Of a stretch of 64,000 bases of DNA, positions 48,204 through 58,313 are shown piece after piece. Each line of letters begins with the position of its first letter. Within the stretch, counting starts at the first letter, position 1. Under the pieces are notes generated by a model. It worked only from the letters and a program-made list of their open reading frames with translations. It ran no database searches and had not been told where the DNA came from. The stretch is from Enterobacter cloacae complex sp. R_G8. GTDB lineage: Bacteria; Pseudomonadota; Gammaproteobacteria; Enterobacterales; Enterobacteriaceae. The translations under genes were made by a program, and so were the position numbers. The stretch covers positions 930,001 through 994,000 of the forward strand of contig NZ_CP102246.1 in assembly GCF_024599795.1 (NCBI RefSeq), given 5' to 3'.

Positions 48204-48240
48204 GATAAAAAAAGCCCGGAGCGCTAGCGCCTGCCGGGCT
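48204..48240 (-). terminator. REP-type terminator after ygiN
   Basis: AGCCCGG / CCGGGCT encloses the palindrome GCGCTAGCGC and, read leftward, ends in seven T residues. It is closely similar to the terminator after parE. Confidence 0.8.
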
Positions 48241-48251
48241 GGATCTGTTCT

Positions 48252-48286
48252 CCCTCTCTTCGCTGGAGAGGGCGAGGTGAGGGGGG
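48252..48286. repeat. REP-like element, copy 4
   Basis: CCCTCTC / GAGAGGG with a TTCGCTG loop is followed by CGAGGTGAGGGG. It belongs to the same family as the other copies and lies next to the ygiN stop. Confidence 0.7.
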
Positions 48287-48289
48287 GAC

Positions 48290-48604
48290 TTAAACCCCTT
48301 GCTCCAGAATACGGATGTGGGTCTCCAGCACGTCACCTTTCACCGCGTCGCTCCACGCTTTCATATGTGCGGTCTGCAGGTGGGCTTCAAGATGCGCCAC
48401 GGTTTCCCACTGCTCAACCATGATGATCGAGTCCGGGGCGGTGGCCTGGAAGCTGGCGCTGGTAGCGGCGTCAACCATCGGCGCATAGCCGTGGCAGCCT
48501 TCTTCTTTCAGTACGGTTGGGATAATTTTCGCGAACTGATCCAGCACCGCCTGGCGGTGATGTTGGCCAGGACGCGTACGGATTTCAGCAATAACGGTAA
48601 GCAT
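48290..48604 (-). CDS. ygiN: Quinol monooxygenase YgiN (ABM domain)
   Basis: YgiN is a 104-residue ferredoxin-like-fold monooxygenase that, with MdaB, is proposed to run a quinone redox cycle in E. coli. The start MLTVIAEIRTRPGQHHRQAV and the central VEQWETVAHLEAHLQTAHM match the antibiotic-biosynthesis-monooxygenase family. It is 30 bp after mdaB in the same orientation. Confidence 0.95.
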   Translation of the reverse strand: MLTVIAEIRTRPGQHHRQAVLDQFAKIIPTVLKEEGCHGYAPMVDAATSASFQATAPDSIIMVEQWETVAHLEAHLQTAHMKAWSDAVKGDVLETHIRILEQGV

Positions 48605-48634
48605 AATTAACTCCTTCTAATTCCAGGCTACCAG

Positions 48635-49216
48635 TTAAGCAAAAATTTCAGCCAGATGCTTGCGATATTCTGCGATATAGCGCGGGACGTCCGGCATTTT
48701 AATCACGTCGTTGACGATGAAGGTCGGTAGCGGGTCCATGCCCAGGAACTGATTAGCCTTGTGGAAAGGCAGGTACGCGCCGTCGACACCCACGCCTTCA
48801 AAGAACTGATCTTTTTCGGTGAATGCTTCCAGAGGGGCGTTCCAGGTCAGGGAGAGCATATATTTCTTACCCTGAATCAGGCCGCCTGAGCCATATTTTT
48901 TAGACGCGTCTGAACGGGTACGGCCGTCGCTGGCATACAGTGAACCGTGGCCCTCAGTGAACACGTCGTCCATGTATTTTTTCACGGTCCACGGTGCGCC
49001 CATCCACCAGCCAGGCATCTGCCAGATAACCACGTCAGCCCACAGGAAGTTCTGTACTTCCGCTTTTACGTCGTAATGGCTGTCTGCGCGCACAACCTTA
49101 ACATCATGCCCGGCGTCGCGCAGGAAGCCGTCCGCGACCTCGGTCAGGGTGTCATTCAACTGGCCTTTAGAGTGGGCGAATTCTTTCGCGCCGTTGATAA
49201 TCAGAATGTTGCTCAT
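48635..49216 (-). CDS. mdaB: NADPH:quinone oxidoreductase MdaB
   Basis: MdaB is a flavodoxin-fold (FAD) quinone reductase that lowers oxidative stress by two-electron reduction. The 193-residue protein starts MSNILIINGAKEFAHSKGQL and has the WQMPGWWMGAPWTVKKYMD loop typical of the NQO1-like group. It forms a unit with ygiN. The ygiZ gene found between mdaB and qseC in E. coli is absent here. Confidence 0.95.
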   Translation of the reverse strand: MSNILIINGAKEFAHSKGQLNDTLTEVADGFLRDAGHDVKVVRADSHYDVKAEVQNFLWADVVIWQMPGWWMGAPWTVKKYMDDVFTEGHGSLYASDGRTRSDASKKYGSGGLIQGKKYMLSLTWNAPLEAFTEKDQFFEGVGVDGAYLPFHKANQFLGMDPLPTFIVNDVIKMPDVPRYIAEYRKHLAEIFA

Positions 49217-49321
49217 TATTTGTCCTCGTCGATGAGAGTATGGCGAGTATTCTACGCGCGAGGGCGATGCGGTAAAATGAGCAAAATGTGCAAAGTCTTT
49301 TGCGTTAAAAGCAATAATCCC

Positions 49322-50659
49322 TTACCAGCACACCTTCACGTCAACGCCACCTTCAGCGGCATTGTCCAGTGAAACGCGCATACCGTGCAGCGCAGCAATG
49401 CGTTTCACAATCGATAACCCCAGCCCGCTGCCCGTGGCATCCTGACCGGGTGGGCGATAAAAACGCTCGCCGATCCGGGCCAGCGCCTCGGGGGCGAGCC
49501 CCGGCCCGTTGTCGCGTACGGTGAAGCCGCGGGCCTCCAGCGTGACGTCTACCACACTGCCGTGTGGGCTGTAACGCACGGCGTTATCCAGCAGGTTACG
49601 CACCAGCAGGCTCAACAGCAGCGGCTGACCCGTGCGTTCAGCCTGCGGGGCGTTGATGTTCAGGCGAACGTCGATACCCGCCTGCTGCGCCGGATGCCAG
49701 ATATCCAGAACCGCCGACTGCAGTAAATCGGCCATCATTATTGGTTCGACATCGTCGAGGTTTTCCAGAGAATCCAGACGTGAGAGCGTGAGGAGCTGAT
49801 CCACCAGCCGTGATGCCCGGTCGATCCCCGCGTGGAGTTGCGAGAGCGCTTTTTCCTGCGCCTGCGGATCGTCCAGAGAGAGTTGCGCCACGTCGGTTTG
49901 TACCTTCAGTGCCGCCAGCGGGCTGCGCAACTCATGGGCGGCATCAGAGGTAAAGCGGCGCTCGCGGGTCATCATCTCCTGAGTTCGGGTAAAGAGATGG
50001 TTCAGTGAGTCAAGCAGGGGACGCACTTCTGATGGCACGCCCTGCGTCGGCAGGGTGTCGGTGGCATCCGGTGAGCGCAGGCGCAACGTCTGCGCCAGTT
50101 TTTTCAATGGCTTAAGCTCCCGGCTCAGCAGGACCATAAGCAACAGCAGCATCACCGGCAGCGCCACCAGCCACGGCGTCAGCTGCGAGCTGACCACGTC
50201 CAGCGCCATCTCCTGGCGGTATTCCCACTCCTGACCAACCACCACGCGGTACTTCCCGTCTGGCGAGGTCAGCCAGACGAAACGCCATTCATCGTTGTCG
50301 TCTTTGAGCCTGCCGTCATCAAACCCGTCGCGGCGATAGTGATACGGGATGTCGCGCCCGTTTTCCCCGTCATTGAGGATCATCGTGCCGTCGGTGGCGT
50401 AAATGGCGAAGGCCAGGGCATCGTCATCCAGGCGACCATGCTTCACTTTTTTTGGCATCTCGCGCATCCGCTCCGGAGCGCGGATCTCATCCAGATCCAT
50501 CGTCAGCAGCCGTTTGGCAAACAGCATCTGCTGGGTATCAAACAGCTTATCGAGCGTGTGGGTCGTCTGCTGCCAGGCGACAAGGCTTGCGGCAAACCAG
50601 GCCGTCAGCGACAGCAGCAGGAAAAGAAGCGTCAGACGGAGTTTCAGACTCAGTTTCAT
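49322..50659 (-). CDS. qseC: Sensor histidine kinase QseC
   Basis: QseC is the membrane kinase partner of QseB, linked to quorum and catecholamine signalling in enteric bacteria. It has two membrane helices (about 9-30 and 160-180) around a periplasmic domain. The phosphoacceptor H242 is in [14 protein letters not shown]. The ATP-binding N box is [12 protein letters not shown], and the G boxes are DNGPGLAPE and GSGLGLSIV. Length is 445 residues against 449 in E. coli. Its ATG overlaps the qseB stop by 4 bp. Confidence 0.95.
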   Translation of the reverse strand: MKLSLKLRLTLLFLLLSLTAWFAASLVAWQQTTHTLDKLFDTQQMLFAKRLLTMDLDEIRAPERMREMPKKVKHGRLDDDALAFAIYATDGTMILNDGENGRDIPYHYRRDGFDDGRLKDDNDEWRFVWLTSPDGKYRVVVGQEWEYRQEMALDVVSSQLTPWLVALPVMLLLLMVLLSRELKPLKKLAQTLRLRSPDATDTLPTQGVPSEVRPLLDSLNHLFTRTQEMMTRERRFTSDAAHELRSPLAALKVQTDVAQLSLDDPQAQEKALSQLHAGIDRASRLVDQLLTLSRLDSLENLDDVEPIMMADLLQSAVLDIWHPAQQAGIDVRLNINAPQAERTGQPLLLSLLVRNLLDNAVRYSPHGSVVDVTLEARGFTVRDNGPGLAPEALARIGERFYRPPGQDATGSGLGLSIVKRIAALHGMRVSLDNAAEGGVDVKVCW

Positions 50660-51315
50660 GCGTCACCCAGGGTATAACCGATGCCATGAACGGTGCGGAT
50701 AAACTCACTGCCCAGCTTACGCCGCAGATGATGGACGTGAACTTCCACGGCATTACTGGAGACGTCGTCGTCCCATGTATAGAGCTTCTCTTCGATCGCT
50801 TTACGCGGCAGAACGCGGCCCGCATTGCGCATCAGGAGTTCCAGCAGGGCAAACTCTTTGGGCTTGAGCGTCAGCGTTTCCCCCTCCAGCGTGGCGACAA
50901 GGCTCGTCGGGTCGAGGGTGACCTTGCCGTGACGTAACTCGCTGCGCGTCTGACCGTGGCTGCGACGCACCAGCGCCTCAAGGCGGGCCGCCACTTCGAT
51001 CAGCGCGAAGGGCTTGCAGAGATAATCATCGGCCCCCAGACGTAACCCCTCAACGCGCTGATTCAGCGCATCCCGCGCGGTCAGGATCAGCACCGGCTCG
51101 CTACGCCCGTTTTCGCGCCAGGCGCGCAGGATCGCCAGACCGTCGATCTCAGGTAGCGTCAGGTCAAGCACCACCGCATCGTAAGGGGCAGAACAGAGCG
51201 CCGCCTGACCGGTTTTTCCATCGGTGAACCAGTCCACGCTGAAGCCCATTTTGCTCAAGCCTGCTTTGATACCATCGCCAATCAGCTTGTCGTCTTCTAC
51301 CAGTAAAATGCGCAT
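50656..51315 (-). CDS. qseB: Response regulator QseB
   Basis: QseB is an OmpR-type regulator of 219 residues. The receiver domain has the acidic pocket VEDD and phosphoacceptor D51 in [12 protein letters not shown]. The winged-helix domain includes the transactivation-loop segment [20 protein letters not shown]. Auto-regulation is likely, because the intergenic region to ygiW has a CTTAAG-type repeat. Confidence 0.96.
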   Translation of the reverse strand: MRILLVEDDKLIGDGIKAGLSKMGFSVDWFTDGKTGQAALCSAPYDAVVLDLTLPEIDGLAILRAWRENGRSEPVLILTARDALNQRVEGLRLGADDYLCKPFALIEVAARLEALVRRSHGQTRSELRHGKVTLDPTSLVATLEGETLTLKPKEFALLELLMRNAGRVLPRKAIEEKLYTWDDDVSSNAVEVHVHHLRRKLGSEFIRTVHGIGYTLGDA

Positions 51316-51387
51316 ATCCCCTCCTTGATGCCGTCAGTAAACCCTCTGGGTCCGCCTGCTGTACAGTAAAAATAAATAAATTTTCCC

Positions 51388-51404
51388 CTTAAGAAGTTGT
51401 TAAG
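51388..51404. promoter_or_regulatory. Candidate QseB/PmrA box between qseB and ygiW
   Basis: CTTAAG-N5-GTTAAG closely fits the PmrA-box direct repeat, (C/T)TTAA-type hexamers 5 bp apart, also used by QseB. It can equally be read as the inverted repeat CCTTAA-N7-TTAAGG (51387-51405). It lies about 50 bp before ygiW and 70 bp before qseB. Confidence 0.55.
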
Positions 51405-51454
51405 GATTACCCTGTTTAATGGACTGCGACACCACATTAAAGGGAGATATGAAT

Positions 51455-51856
51455 ATGAAAAAATTCGCTGCAATGGCTGCTATCATGATGATGACCACCG
51501 CACCGGTCTTCGCTGCTCAGGGCGGTTTTACGGGCCCATCGGCCACACCTGCTCAGACGCAAACCCAGCAGGGCGGCTTTGTCGATAACAACGCTAACCT
51601 GACTACGGCCGCTAAAGTGAAAGACCTGAAAGACGACGCCTGGGTGAAGCTGCGCGGGAACATCACCGAACGCCTGTCCGATGACCGCTACACCTTCCGC
51701 GATGACACCGGAACGGTGGTGGTAGAGATTGACCACAAACGCTGGAACGGCGTAACCGTGACTCCGCAGGATAAAGTCGAGCTCCAGGGTAAGGTCGATA
51801 AAGACTGGAATGAGTTTGAAATCGACGTGAAGCAGGTTATCAAGCTGAATAAATAA
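51455..51856 (+). CDS. ygiW: BOF-domain periplasmic stress protein YgiW
   Basis: YgiW is a periplasmic OB-fold (BOF) protein linked to peroxide and acid stress in E. coli, where it is divergent from qseBC. The 133-residue protein has a signal peptide (MKKFAAMAAIMMMTTAPVFA), a Gln/Gly-rich linker and the BOF domain with DDAWVKLRGNITERLSDD and DHKRWNGVTVTP. I choose the ATG at AAATTC (MKKF) because AGGGAG is 8 nt away; the ATG two codons earlier is only 2 nt from it. Confidence 0.94.
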   Translation: MKKFAAMAAIMMMTTAPVFAAQGGFTGPSATPAQTQTQQGGFVDNNANLTTAAKVKDLKDDAWVKLRGNITERLSDDRYTFRDDTGTVVVEIDHKRWNGVTVTPQDKVELQGKVDKDWNEFEIDVKQVIKLNK

Positions 51857-51859
51857 CGC

Positions 51860-51890
51860 AAAAAGGGCCGCTTATCCGGCCCTTTTTCTT
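51860..51890 (+). terminator. Terminator after ygiW
   Basis: AAAAAGGGCCG / CGGCCCTTTTT with a 6-nt loop follows the ygiW stop directly and ends in a T-tract. Confidence 0.92.
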
Positions 51891-51974
51891 TGTGACTCAA
51901 CTCGCCAGATAGGGTAGTATCTGCGGCAATATTGCCTGAAACCCATCGGTTTCTGAGTTGAGGAATCACACGTA

Positions 51975-54233
51975 ATGAGCGATATGGCAGAGCGCCTCGC
52001 GCTACATGAATTCACGGAAAACGCCTACCTGAACTACTCCATGTACGTCATCATGGACAGGGCATTGCCGTTTATCGGTGATGGCCTCAAGCCCGTCCAG
52101 CGCCGCATCGTCTATGCGATGTCCGAGCTGGGGCTGAACGCCACCGCCAAGTTCAAGAAATCCGCCCGTACCGTCGGTGACGTACTGGGTAAATACCATC
52201 CGCACGGCGACAGCGCCTGCTATGAAGCGATGGTGCTGATGGCCCAGCCGTTCTCGTACCGCTATCCGCTGGTGGATGGTCAGGGTAACTGGGGGGCGCC
52301 GGACGATCCGAAATCCTTCGCAGCGATGCGTTATACCGAATCCCGCCTGTCTAAATATGCCGAAGTGCTGCTGGGCGAACTCGGCCAGGGGACGGTGGAC
52401 TGGGTGCCAAACTTCGACGGCACGCTGCAGGAGCCGAAAATGCTGCCTGCGCGTCTGCCGAATATCCTGCTGAACGGTACCACCGGTATCGCAGTCGGTA
52501 TGGCGACGGACATCCCGCCGCACAACCTGCGTGAAGTGGCGAAAGCCGCTATTACCCTGATTGAACAGCCGAAAACCTCGCTGGATGAGCTGCTGGATAT
52601 CGTGCAGGGACCGGACTTCCCGACCGAAGCGGAGATCATCACCTCGCGTGCGGAAATCCGTAAAATCTACCAGAACGGCCGTGGCTCCGTGCGCATGCGT
52701 GCGGTGTGGACCAAAGAGGACGGCGCCGTGGTGATTACCGCGCTGCCGCATCAGGTCTCTGGTGCCAAGGTGCTGGAGCAGATCGCCTCCCAGATGCGCA
52801 ATAAAAAGCTGCCGATGGTGGACGACCTGCGCGATGAATCCGACCACGAAAACCCAACCCGTCTGGTGATCGTGCCGCGCTCTAACCGCGTGGACATGGA
52901 GCAGGTGATGAACCACCTGTTCGCCACCACCGACCTGGAAAAAAGCTACCGCATCAACCTGAACATGATCGGTCTGGACGGGCGCCCGGCGGTGAAAAAC
53001 CTGCTGGAGATCCTCTCCGAATGGCTGACTTTCCGTCGCGATACGGTGCGCCGCCGTCTGAACCACCGTCTGGAGAAAGTGCTTAAGCGCCTGCATATCC
53101 TCGAAGGTTTGCTGGTGGCGTTCCTCAATATTGATGAAGTCATTGAGATCATCCGTACCGAGGACGAGCCGAAGCCCGCGTTAATGTCGCGCTTTGGTAT
53201 CAGCGAAACCCAGGCCGAAGCGATCCTCGAACTGAAGCTGCGCCATCTCGCTAAGCTGGAAGAGATGAAGATCCGCGGTGAGCAGAACGAGCTGGAAAAA
53301 GAGCGCGATCAGCTGCAGGCGATCCTCGCGTCCGAACGCAAGATGAACACCCTGCTGAAGAAGGAGTTGCAGGCCGATGCCGATGCCTTCGGCGACGAGC
53401 GCCGCTCTCCGCTGCATGAGCGCGAAGAAGCGAAGGCAATGAACGAGCATGACATGCAGCCTTCAGAGCCGGTCACCATTGTCCTGTCGCAGAGCGGCTG
53501 GGTGCGTAGCGCCAAAGGCCATGATATCGACGCGCCGGGACTGAGCTACAAAGCGGGCGACAGCTTCAAGGCGGCCGTGAAAGGCAAGAGCAACCAGCCA
53601 GTGGCGTTTATTGACTCCACGGGCCGCAGTTACGCCATCGACCCCATCACGCTGCCTTCCGCACGCGGTCAGGGCGAACCGCTCACCGGTAAGCTGACGC
53701 TGCCGCCGGGGGCGACGGTTGACCACATGCTGATGGAAGCCGATGACCAGAAACTGCTGTTGGCCTCTGATGCAGGTTACGGCTTTATCTGTACCTTTAA
53801 CGACCTCGTGTCACGCAACCGTGCCGGTAAAGCCATGATCAGCCTGCCGGATAACGCGCACGTTATGCCGCCGCTGGTGGTGGAGAACGAGAGCGACATG
53901 CTGCTGGCGATCACATCCGCGGGCCGTATGCTGATGTTCCCGGTCAGCGACCTGCCGGAGTTGTCGAAAGGGAAGGGCAACAAGATCATCAACATCCCGT
54001 CGGCGGAAGCCGCGAAAGGCGAAGATGGCCTGGCGCATCTCTTTATTCTGCCGCCGCAGAGCACGCTGACCATTCATGTTGGCAAGCGTAAAATCAAGCT
54101 GCGTCCGGAAGAGTTGCAGAAGGTGGTGGGCGAGCGCGGACGCCGCGGTTCGCTGATGCGCGGCCTGCAGCGTATCGACCGCGTGGAGATCGATTCTCCT
54201 GAGCGCAGCACCGCGGGCGACAGCGAAGAGTAA
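51975..54233 (+). CDS. parC: DNA topoisomerase IV subunit A ParC
   Basis: ParC is the DNA-cleaving subunit of topoisomerase IV. The 752-residue length matches E. coli. The catalytic tyrosine is Y120 (AAMRYTES). The quinolone-determining positions S80 and E84 ([12 protein letters not shown]) are the wild-type residues. The C-terminal beta-pinwheel region follows residue 500. It has its own promoter region after the ygiW terminator. Confidence 0.98.
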   Translation: MSDMAERLALHEFTENAYLNYSMYVIMDRALPFIGDGLKPVQRRIVYAMSELGLNATAKFKKSARTVGDVLGKYHPHGDSACYEAMVLMAQPFSYRYPLVDGQGNWGAPDDPKSFAAMRYTESRLSKYAEVLLGELGQGTVDWVPNFDGTLQEPKMLPARLPNILLNGTTGIAVGMATDIPPHNLREVAKAAITLIEQPKTSLDELLDIVQGPDFPTEAEIITSRAEIRKIYQNGRGSVRMRAVWTKEDGAVVITALPHQVSGAKVLEQIASQMRNKKLPMVDDLRDESDHENPTRLVIVPRSNRVDMEQVMNHLFATTDLEKSYRINLNMIGLDGRPAVKNLLEILSEWLTFRRDTVRRRLNHRLEKVLKRLHILEGLLVAFLNIDEVIEIIRTEDEPKPALMSRFGISETQAEAILELKLRHLAKLEEMKIRGEQNELEKERDQLQAILASERKMNTLLKKELQADADAFGDERRSPLHEREEAKAMNEHDMQPSEPVTIVLSQSGWVRSAKGHDIDAPGLSYKAGDSFKAAVKGKSNQPVAFIDSTGRSYAIDPITLPSARGQGEPLTGKLTLPPGATVDHMLMEADDQKLLLASDAGYGFICTFNDLVSRNRAGKAMISLPDNAHVMPPLVVENESDMLLAITSAGRMLMFPVSDLPELSKGKGNKIINIPSAEAAKGEDGLAHLFILPPQSTLTIHVGKRKIKLRPEELQKVVGERGRRGSLMRGLQRIDRVEIDSPERSTAGDSEE

Positions 54234-54242
54234 CGCGTTTCG

Positions 54243-54267
54243 ATCCCCCTCTGTTCCGGAGGGGGAT
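54243..54267 (+). terminator. Hairpin after parC
   Basis: ATCCCCCT / AGGGGGAT with a 9-nt loop follows the parC stop. There is no T-tract, so termination efficiency is uncertain. Confidence 0.5.
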
Positions 54268-54397
54268 ATCCAATAAAATTTCCCGTAAAATCGTTGTTAA
54301 TTCGTGCGTTGCGATTAACAATACGCGCTCGTAATAAAGTCCTTACCTGGCCACAGGTGAAGTATAATTGTCAGCTGTCAGGGCTTCAGAGGTCGCT

Positions 54398-55135
54398 ATG
54401 CTATACATTGTTCGTCTTATTCTTACCGTTATCTACTGCATTCTGGTCTGTGTTTTCGGCTGCATCTATTGCCTGTTCAGCCCGCGTAACCCGAAGCATG
54501 TCGCCACCTTCGGCCACATGTTTGGTCGTCTTGCGCCGCTGTTTGGTCTGAAGGTTGAAAAGCGTCTGCCGGAAGGGGCGGAGAATTTCGGTAACGCCAT
54601 CTATATCGCAAACCATCAAAATAACTACGATATGGTGACCGCCTCTAACATCGTTCTGCCGCCAACCGTGACGGTGGGTAAAAAGAGCCTGCTGTGGATC
54701 CCCTTTTTCGGCCAGCTTTACTGGCTGACGGGTAACCTGCTGATTGACCGTAATAACCGCGCAAAAGCGCACGGCACCATTGCGGAAGTGGTGAATCATT
54801 TCAAAAAGCGCCGCATCTCTATCTGGATGTTCCCGGAAGGGACGCGCAGCCGCGGTCGCGGTCTGCTGCCGTTTAAAACCGGTGCGTTTCATGCTGCAAT
54901 TGCGGCGGGCGTTCCAATTATTCCCGTGTGTGTTTCCAATACATCGAATAAGATTAATCTTAACCGCCTGAATAACGGGCTGGTGATTGTCGAGATGCTG
55001 CCGCCGGTCGATACCAGCAAATACGGTAAAGATCAGGTCCGCGAGCTGGCTGCGCACTGCCGTGAACTGATGGTTCAGCATATTGCTCAGCTCGACAAAG
55101 AAGTCGCAGAGAGAGAAGCCGCCGGGAAGATCTAA
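54398..55135 (+). CDS. plsC: 1-acyl-sn-glycerol-3-phosphate acyltransferase PlsC
   Basis: PlsC makes phosphatidic acid by acylating lysophosphatidic acid at the inner membrane. From MLYIVRLILTVIYCILVCVF the 245 residues equal E. coli PlsC. The catalytic HX4D motif is in NHQNNYDMV, and the acceptor-binding motif is FPEGTRSRGRGLLPF. A longer in-frame start 30 bp upstream is not needed. The ygiS gene found between parC and plsC in E. coli is absent. Confidence 0.96.
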   Translation: MLYIVRLILTVIYCILVCVFGCIYCLFSPRNPKHVATFGHMFGRLAPLFGLKVEKRLPEGAENFGNAIYIANHQNNYDMVTASNIVLPPTVTVGKKSLLWIPFFGQLYWLTGNLLIDRNNRAKAHGTIAEVVNHFKKRRISIWMFPEGTRSRGRGLLPFKTGAFHAAIAAGVPIIPVCVSNTSNKINLNRLNNGLVIVEMLPPVDTSKYGKDQVRELAAHCRELMVQHIAQLDKEVAEREAAGKI

Positions 55136-55194
55136 TCCGGCGTTAAAAGGGAAAACGAATTCCCGCGTTGTTAGTCGTTTCAGATGGAGCTTAT

Positions 55195-56607
55195 ATGTCA
55201 CTCAGTCGGCGTCAGTTTATTCAGGCTTCGGGGATCGCCCTTTGTGCGGGTGCGATGCCGCTGACAGCCAGCGCCGCCGGGCAGCAACAGCCGCTGCCCA
55301 TTCCGCCGTTGATTGAATCCCGTCGCGGGCAGCCGCTATTCCTGACGCTACAGCGAAGCCACTGGTCGTTTACCCAGGGAACCCGTGCGCCAGTCTGGGG
55401 CATTAACGGGCGCTACCTTGGGCCGACCATCCGCGTGTGGAATGGCGATGACGTTAAGCTGATCTACAGTAACCGCACCTCTGAAAACGTCGCCATGACC
55501 ATCAGCGGATTGCAGGTTCCGGGCCCGTTAATTGGCGGTGCTGCGCGCATGATGTCGCCTAACGCCGACTGGGCTCCCGTGCTGCCGATCCGTCAGAGCG
55601 CGGCGACGCTGTGGTATCACGCCAACACCCCTAACCGCACTGCCCAGCAGGTTTATAACGGCCTGGCCGGGATGTGGCTGGTGGAAGACGAGGTCAGTAA
55701 ATCCCTGCCCATACCCAACCACTACGGTGTGGATGATTTCCCGGTCATTATCCAGGACAAGCGTCTGGATAACTTTGGCACGCCGGAATACAGCGAGCCG
55801 GGCAGCGGTGGCTTTGTTGGTGACACGCTGCTGGTCAACGGCGCGCAGAGCCCGTATGTCGAAGTCTCACGCGGTTGGGTGCGTCTGCGCCTGCTCAACG
55901 CCTCTAACTCGCGCCGCTATCAGCTGCAGATGAGTGATGGCCGGGCGCTGCACGTTATTTCAGGCGATCAGGGCTTTTTACCTGCGCCGGTATCGGTGAA
56001 ACAGCTGGCGCTTGCGCCGGGTGAACGGCGTGAAATCCTCGTGGATATGACCAACGGTGATGAAGTCTCTGTGACCTGCGGCGAAGCGGCGAGCATTGTG
56101 GATCGCATCCGCGGCTTCTTTGAGCCGTCGAGCATTCTGGTCTCCACGCTGGTGCTGACCCTGCGCCCAACCGGTCTGCTGCCGCTGGTGACCGACAGCC
56201 TGCCCATGCGCCTGCTGCCGCAGGAGATCATGAGCGGTTCGCCGGTGCGCAGCCGTGATATCAGCCTCGGCGATGATCCGGGGATCAATGGCGCGCTGTG
56301 GGATGTCAACCGTATCGACATTACCGCGCAGCAGGGCACATGGGAGCGCTGGACCGTTCGCGCCGACATGCCGCAGTCGTTCCACATTGAAGGGGTGTCA
56401 TTCCTGATCCGCAACGTGAACGGCGCGATGCCGTTCCCGGAAGACAGGGGCTGGAAGGACACCGTCTGGGTGGATGGTCAGGTCGAACTGCTCGTCTACT
56501 ATGGTCAACCTTCGTGGCCGCACTTCCCGTTCCTGTTCCACAGCCAGACGCTGGAGATGATGGACAGAGGCTCCGTGGGGCAGATGCTGGTTAACCCTGC
56601 ACCGTAA
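55195..56607 (+). CDS. ftsP: Cell-division protein FtsP (SufI)
   Basis: FtsP is a periplasmic multicopper-oxidase-fold protein that stabilises the divisome under stress and lacks the copper ligands of true oxidases. The Tat signal SRRQFIQASG is at residues 4-13. The 470-residue sequence matches E. coli SufI closely, including WYHANTPNRTAQQVYNGLAG. I set the start at the ATG after GGAGCTTAT; a longer reading adds nine residues before the Tat signal. Confidence 0.96.
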   Translation: MSLSRRQFIQASGIALCAGAMPLTASAAGQQQPLPIPPLIESRRGQPLFLTLQRSHWSFTQGTRAPVWGINGRYLGPTIRVWNGDDVKLIYSNRTSENVAMTISGLQVPGPLIGGAARMMSPNADWAPVLPIRQSAATLWYHANTPNRTAQQVYNGLAGMWLVEDEVSKSLPIPNHYGVDDFPVIIQDKRLDNFGTPEYSEPGSGGFVGDTLLVNGAQSPYVEVSRGWVRLRLLNASNSRRYQLQMSDGRALHVISGDQGFLPAPVSVKQLALAPGERREILVDMTNGDEVSVTCGEAASIVDRIRGFFEPSSILVSTLVLTLRPTGLLPLVTDSLPMRLLPQEIMSGSPVRSRDISLGDDPGINGALWDVNRIDITAQQGTWERWTVRADMPQSFHIEGVSFLIRNVNGAMPFPEDRGWKDTVWVDGQVELLVYYGQPSWPHFPFLFHSQTLEMMDRGSVGQMLVNPAP

Positions 56608-56613
56608 GCACAC

Positions 56614-56635
56614 CATTCCCGGCTTGCCGGGAATG
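56614..56635. terminator. Bidirectional terminator between ftsP and trkG
   Basis: A perfect 10-bp stem CATTCCCGGC / GCCGGGAATG with a 2-nt loop occupies most of the 30-bp gap between convergent genes. Confidence 0.7.
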
Positions 56636-56637
56636 CG

Positions 56638-58149
56638 TTATGCCCGCCAGAAAAAGCGCGAGAACAGGATCAGCACCGGATAAATTTCCAGACGTCCTAA
56701 GATCATCGCCGCACACATCAACAGTTTGGCCTCTTCCTTTAACGTCCCGAAGGTTGATGCCGTTTCGCCAAAGCCCAGCCCCATGTTGTTGATACAGGCT
56801 GCAACCGTCGCGAATGATGTAAACAGGTCATAGCCCATCAGATTGAGTGCCCAGACGAAAAAGCCCGTGATCATCACGTAAAGAAAGAAGAAGCTCCATA
56901 CCGAACGCAGGACGCGCTCATTCACCACGCTGTTGCCAACCTTGATGCTCAACAGCGCCCGCGGATGCGCCAGTTGATTCATCTCCTGTATGCTCTGTTT
57001 GAACATTATCAGAAAACGCAGGGCCTTGATCCCACCGCAGGTTGATCCCACGCAGCCGCCAAAGAAACTGGCGCTCAACAGCAGGAAAATGGTGTGGGCT
57101 GGCCAGTGGGCATAGTCGGCCGTTGAAAGGCCGTTATCGGTCATCATTGAGCTGGCAAGAAAGAACGCATGCACCAGACTATCGGTGGCGTTGTACATCC
57201 CCGCGTGCCAGACCTGCCAGGCGGTGATGACGATAATCACCGCGGCGGCGCTCAGAAAGAATCTCACCTCCGGGCTGCGGCGAATCGGCTTCAGGGTGCG
57301 TCTGACAAGGGCGATATACCAGAGCGTAAAGTTGAACGCCGAGAGCAACGAAAATACCCCGGCGACAAGCTCAATCGCGTGGCTGTCATAAAAACCGATG
57401 CTCTCACTGCGGGTTGAAAAGCCGCCCAGGGAGACTGTGGAGAGCCCGTGACAAACGGCATCAAAGAAGGGCATTCCCGCCAGCCAGTATGCCAGCGTGC
57501 AGGTGATGCCCAGCGCCAGATAGGTGACCCACAGCGTGCGTGCGGTATCGGCAAGCCGGGGCGTCAGACGCTCCTCCTTAAACGGCCCGGGCATCTCTGA
57601 CTGGTACAGCTTCATACCCCCGATGCCCAACAGCGGCAGGACCGCGACGGCCAGCACGATGACGCCCAGCCCGCCGATGAAATTGAGCTGCGCGCGATAA
57701 TACAGATACGATTTGGGTAGGGCGCTGACGTCGCCAATCACCGTTGCGCCCGTGGTGGTGATCCCGGAAACGCCTTCAAAAAGTGCATCAGCGAAGGAGA
57801 GTTGCAGACCATCATCCATCCAGAGCGGCATGGCGCTAATGAATGAGAACAGCAGCCAGAACAGGACGATAATCACGAAGCCGTCGCGGGTGCGCAGCTG
57901 TATACCGGCGTGACGGGTTGCCCGCCAGGTCAGTCCGCCGAGGGTGAAAAAGGTTAAAAAGGTGGTCAAAAAGGCAAAGTAGGTTCGCTCTTTATTCAGC
58001 AGCGCGATAACCATCGGCGGCAACATCGACAGGCTGTACAGCAGGACCAGAAACCCGCAGAGGTGAAGCACAACCCGCAGCTGGGAGACATGTAACGAAT
58101 CGTTGAACTTCACAAAAGCACTCCGCGCCAGAACACCTTTCCGGGGCAA
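56638..58149 (-). CDS. trkG: Trk-type potassium uptake protein, TrkG subtype
   Basis: This 503-residue transporter imports K+ with the TrkA regulatory subunit. The four pore-loop filters are visible: GITTTGATV, STVSLGGFST, MMTDNGLST and CINNMGLGFG. It resembles TrkG far more than TrkH. LCGFLVLLYSLSMLPPMV, GISTVSLGGFST-like and GCVGSTCGGIK segments follow K-12 TrkG nearly residue for residue. It has about 18 extra N-terminal residues, so an internal start is possible. K-12 TrkG is carried by the Rac prophage. Here the gene lies between core genes ftsP and ygiQ with no phage genes. Confidence 0.9.
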   Translation of the reverse strand: MPRKGVLARSAFVKFNDSLHVSQLRVVLHLCGFLVLLYSLSMLPPMVIALLNKERTYFAFLTTFLTFFTLGGLTWRATRHAGIQLRTRDGFVIIVLFWLLFSFISAMPLWMDDGLQLSFADALFEGVSGITTTGATVIGDVSALPKSYLYYRAQLNFIGGLGVIVLAVAVLPLLGIGGMKLYQSEMPGPFKEERLTPRLADTARTLWVTYLALGITCTLAYWLAGMPFFDAVCHGLSTVSLGGFSTRSESIGFYDSHAIELVAGVFSLLSAFNFTLWYIALVRRTLKPIRRSPEVRFFLSAAAVIIVITAWQVWHAGMYNATDSLVHAFFLASSMMTDNGLSTADYAHWPAHTIFLLLSASFFGGCVGSTCGGIKALRFLIMFKQSIQEMNQLAHPRALLSIKVGNSVVNERVLRSVWSFFFLYVMITGFFVWALNLMGYDLFTSFATVAACINNMGLGFGETASTFGTLKEEAKLLMCAAMILGRLEIYPVLILFSRFFWRA

Positions 58150-58313
58150 CTCACCGGAAAATATAGTGAATATTATGATCCAAAAATATCAGGGCGCGGT
58201 ATTTTAGCGGCTTCCATGAATATCTGTCTGCTTCCTGCATCCTTTTCTTCAAATCTGGCGGATGAACAGCGTATAATCCGGCTCCTTTTGTCTATTTTTT
58301 CTTCGGAAGCATT

